From positions 1 to 5,568 of the forward strand of contig JAEYUO010000045.1 in the NCBI GenBank assembly GCA_023432465.1: a stretch of DNA of 5,568 bases, given 5' to 3'. This DNA is from Planctomycetota bacterium (GTDB lineage Bacteria > Planctomycetota > Phycisphaerae > Phycisphaerales > UBA1924). Both the position numbers and the translations under genes were made by a program. Below are positions 4,563 to 5,568 of this stretch, one piece after another. Every line of letters starts with the position of its first letter. Position 1 is the stretch's first letter. The notes under the pieces are model-generated. The model was given only the letters and a program-made list of their open reading frames with translations. It had not been told where the DNA came from and did no database searches.

Positions 4563-5568
4563 TCAACGGCTTTGGCCTGGGTCGTGGTCGAGGGCGGCGG
4601 TGCGGCGCATGGCTTCGAGGACGCGGGGCCATGCTTCGGCGAAGTAGGCGCGGATGTCTCTCCATTCCTGGGCGTGATCGGGGTTGGCCGCGGCATGCTC
4701 CGCGAAGCCCAGGTGCGACAGGCGGATACGGGTGCGGGATGCGCCGGCATCATCGAGGCGGATGACGACCCAGGTGTGATGGGCCCGGGCGTGGGCGTAG
4801 TCGGGCGGGGCATTCCAGGTGAAGGAGAGCATTTCGCCGGGGATCAAGCTGAGGACGGAGCATCCTTCGGAGCCCCGCTGGCCTTCGGGCGCGGCATCGC
4901 GGAAGTAGAGTTCGAAGGGGCCGCCGGGGCGGAGTTCGATGGTGCTGTTGACGCCCATGGCGCGCTTCCATCCTGCGCTGGTGCTGAGGAGGTGCCAGGC
5001 CTCGCTGCGCGGGCCGGGAATGACGGTCTCGATCTCGATGCGGCCGAGAGGATCGGAGTCGTGGGCCGCGCCGGTGGGGGCCTTGGCGTTTTTGTCGAAG
5101 TGACTCTGTGCCATTTTGATGCTGTACTCGTTGCCGGTGAGGAAGAACTTCCGCATTGCTTGTGATTCGGGATCGGCGGTGTAGCCCATGCCGGCGAGAC
5201 GCATGTGGGTGCGACCGTCGCCGAGGTCGGTGAGCGTGATGACGGACCAGGTGCCCTTCCACGCTTCCTTGAACGGGAAGCCCGCGGGGGGCTTGGAGAC
5301 TCGGAAGGCGAGCATGCGTTCGGGCTCGAAGGCGAGGATCTCCTGCTCGATGGTGCCGTCATCGCCGAGGACACCGTCGGGCTTGTAGTGTGTGCGGATC
5401 TTGCCGCCGATGCGGAGGTCGAACTCGCACTGGGCGATGCCCCACATCTTGTAGCCCTCGGCGGTGGAGATGCCCTTCCAGACTTCGGCGGGCGGGGCGT
5501 TGATGATGCCCTCGTGGATGAGGGGGGAGGTATCGGGCGCGGCGAAGGCCGCGGGATCGGCGGCGGGG
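4563..5568 (-). CDS. Two-domain SRPBCC/AHSA1-like protein, 5' end outside the window
   Basis: The frame is open from the right edge (first complete codon at 5567) to the TGA at 4565-4563, giving at least 334 residues. The real start lies beyond base 5568. The ATG at 5447 is internal, because the residues before it (HEGIINAPPAEVWKGISTAEG) are the canonical first strand and helix of an AHSA1-type SRPBCC domain. Domain 1 spans about residues 16-165 and includes FDLRIGGKI. Domain 2 spans about 175-322 and repeats the pattern: IEIETVIPGPRSEAWHLLST, then IELRPGGPFELYF and ending in helix WRDIRAYFAEAWPRVLEAM. SRPBCC folds bind hydrophobic ligands or act as Hsp90 co-chaperone-like modules, and the ligand cannot be told. 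The visible N-terminus (PAADPAAFAAPDTSP) is Pro/Ala-rich and could be a linker or the region after a signal peptide. The gene ends 164 bp before the thioredoxin-like gene on the same strand. Confidence 0.88.
   Translation of the reverse strand, partial: PAADPAAFAAPDTSPLIHEGIINAPPAEVWKGISTAEGYKMWGIAQCEFDLRIGGKIRTHYKPDGVLGDDGTIEQEILAFEPERMLAFRVSKPPAGFPFKEAWKGTWSVITLTDLGDGRTHMRLAGMGYTADPESQAMRKFFLTGNEYSIKMAQSHFDKNAKAPTGAAHDSDPLGRIEIETVIPGPRSEAWHLLSTSAGWKRAMGVNSTIELRPGGPFELYFRDAAPEGQRGSEGCSVLSLIPGEMLSFTWNAPPDYAHARAHHTWVVIRLDDAGASRTRIRLSHLGFAEHAAANPDHAQEWRDIRAYFAEAWPRVLEAMRRTAALDHDPGQSR

Noticed and set aside
4487..4566. Possible promoter pieces for the thioredoxin-like gene on the minus strand (TTGACC at 4566-4561, TACCAT at 4492-4487)
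   Set aside because: Neither has a partner hexamer at 16-18 bp spacing, so neither can be called a promoter.
4399..4665. Upstream extension of the thioredoxin-like frame to an ATG at 4665
   Set aside because: The extra 89 codons are Pro/Arg/His-rich, overlap the end of the SRPBCC gene, and would place the signal peptide in the middle of the protein. The GGAG-supported ATG at 4398 is far better.
4416..5165. 249-residue plus-strand open frame over the SRPBCC gene
   Set aside because: It is antisense to a gene with two recognisable domains, has Gly/Ala/Glu-rich composition, and shows no domain of its own.

Overview
The window is a GC-rich, gene-dense bacterial chromosomal segment with strongly G/C-biased third codon positions. 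My best guess is a member of the Planctomycetota, perhaps Phycisphaerae. This rests on the dimeric glycyl-tRNA synthetase, the secreted thioredoxin-fold/TPR fusion, a two-helix hypothetical protein, GC-rich hairpin terminators, and intergenic gaps filled with short direct repeats. No rRNA or phylogenetic marker alignment was available, so this is an impression, not a result.

Layout. The window opens on an intrinsic terminator (1-36) that must serve a gene to the left. A short leader holding an 8-bp tandem repeat and a possible -10 box leads into a complete dimeric glycyl-tRNA synthetase gene (151-1737, +). The 234-bp gap that follows (1738-1971) has no gene. It is a patchwork of short direct repeats with units of 10, 10, 9, 7 and 7 bp. 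Next on the same strand come a small two-helix membrane protein of unknown function (1972-2766) and a DinB-like four-helix-bundle protein (2666-3205), whose frames overlap by 101 bp. A GC hairpin with a T-rich tract on the minus side (3211-3247) separates this group from two minus-strand genes. These are a secreted TlpA/ResA-like thioredoxin with a C-terminal TPR-type helical region (3292-4398) and a two-domain SRPBCC/AHSA1-like protein (4563-5568), which runs off the right edge and lacks its start.

How the genes relate. They do not form an obvious pathway. The synthetase is translation housekeeping, and the membrane protein and DinB-like gene look co-transcribed. The thioredoxin-like protein is predicted to act outside the cytoplasm. 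The SRPBCC protein lies 164 bp upstream of it on the same strand and could share its transcript, but no functional link is visible. I see no mobile element, CRISPR array, tRNA, rRNA or defence system. The parts most worth a second look are the repeat-built intergenic region, the internally duplicated SRPBCC protein and the 101-bp gene overlap.
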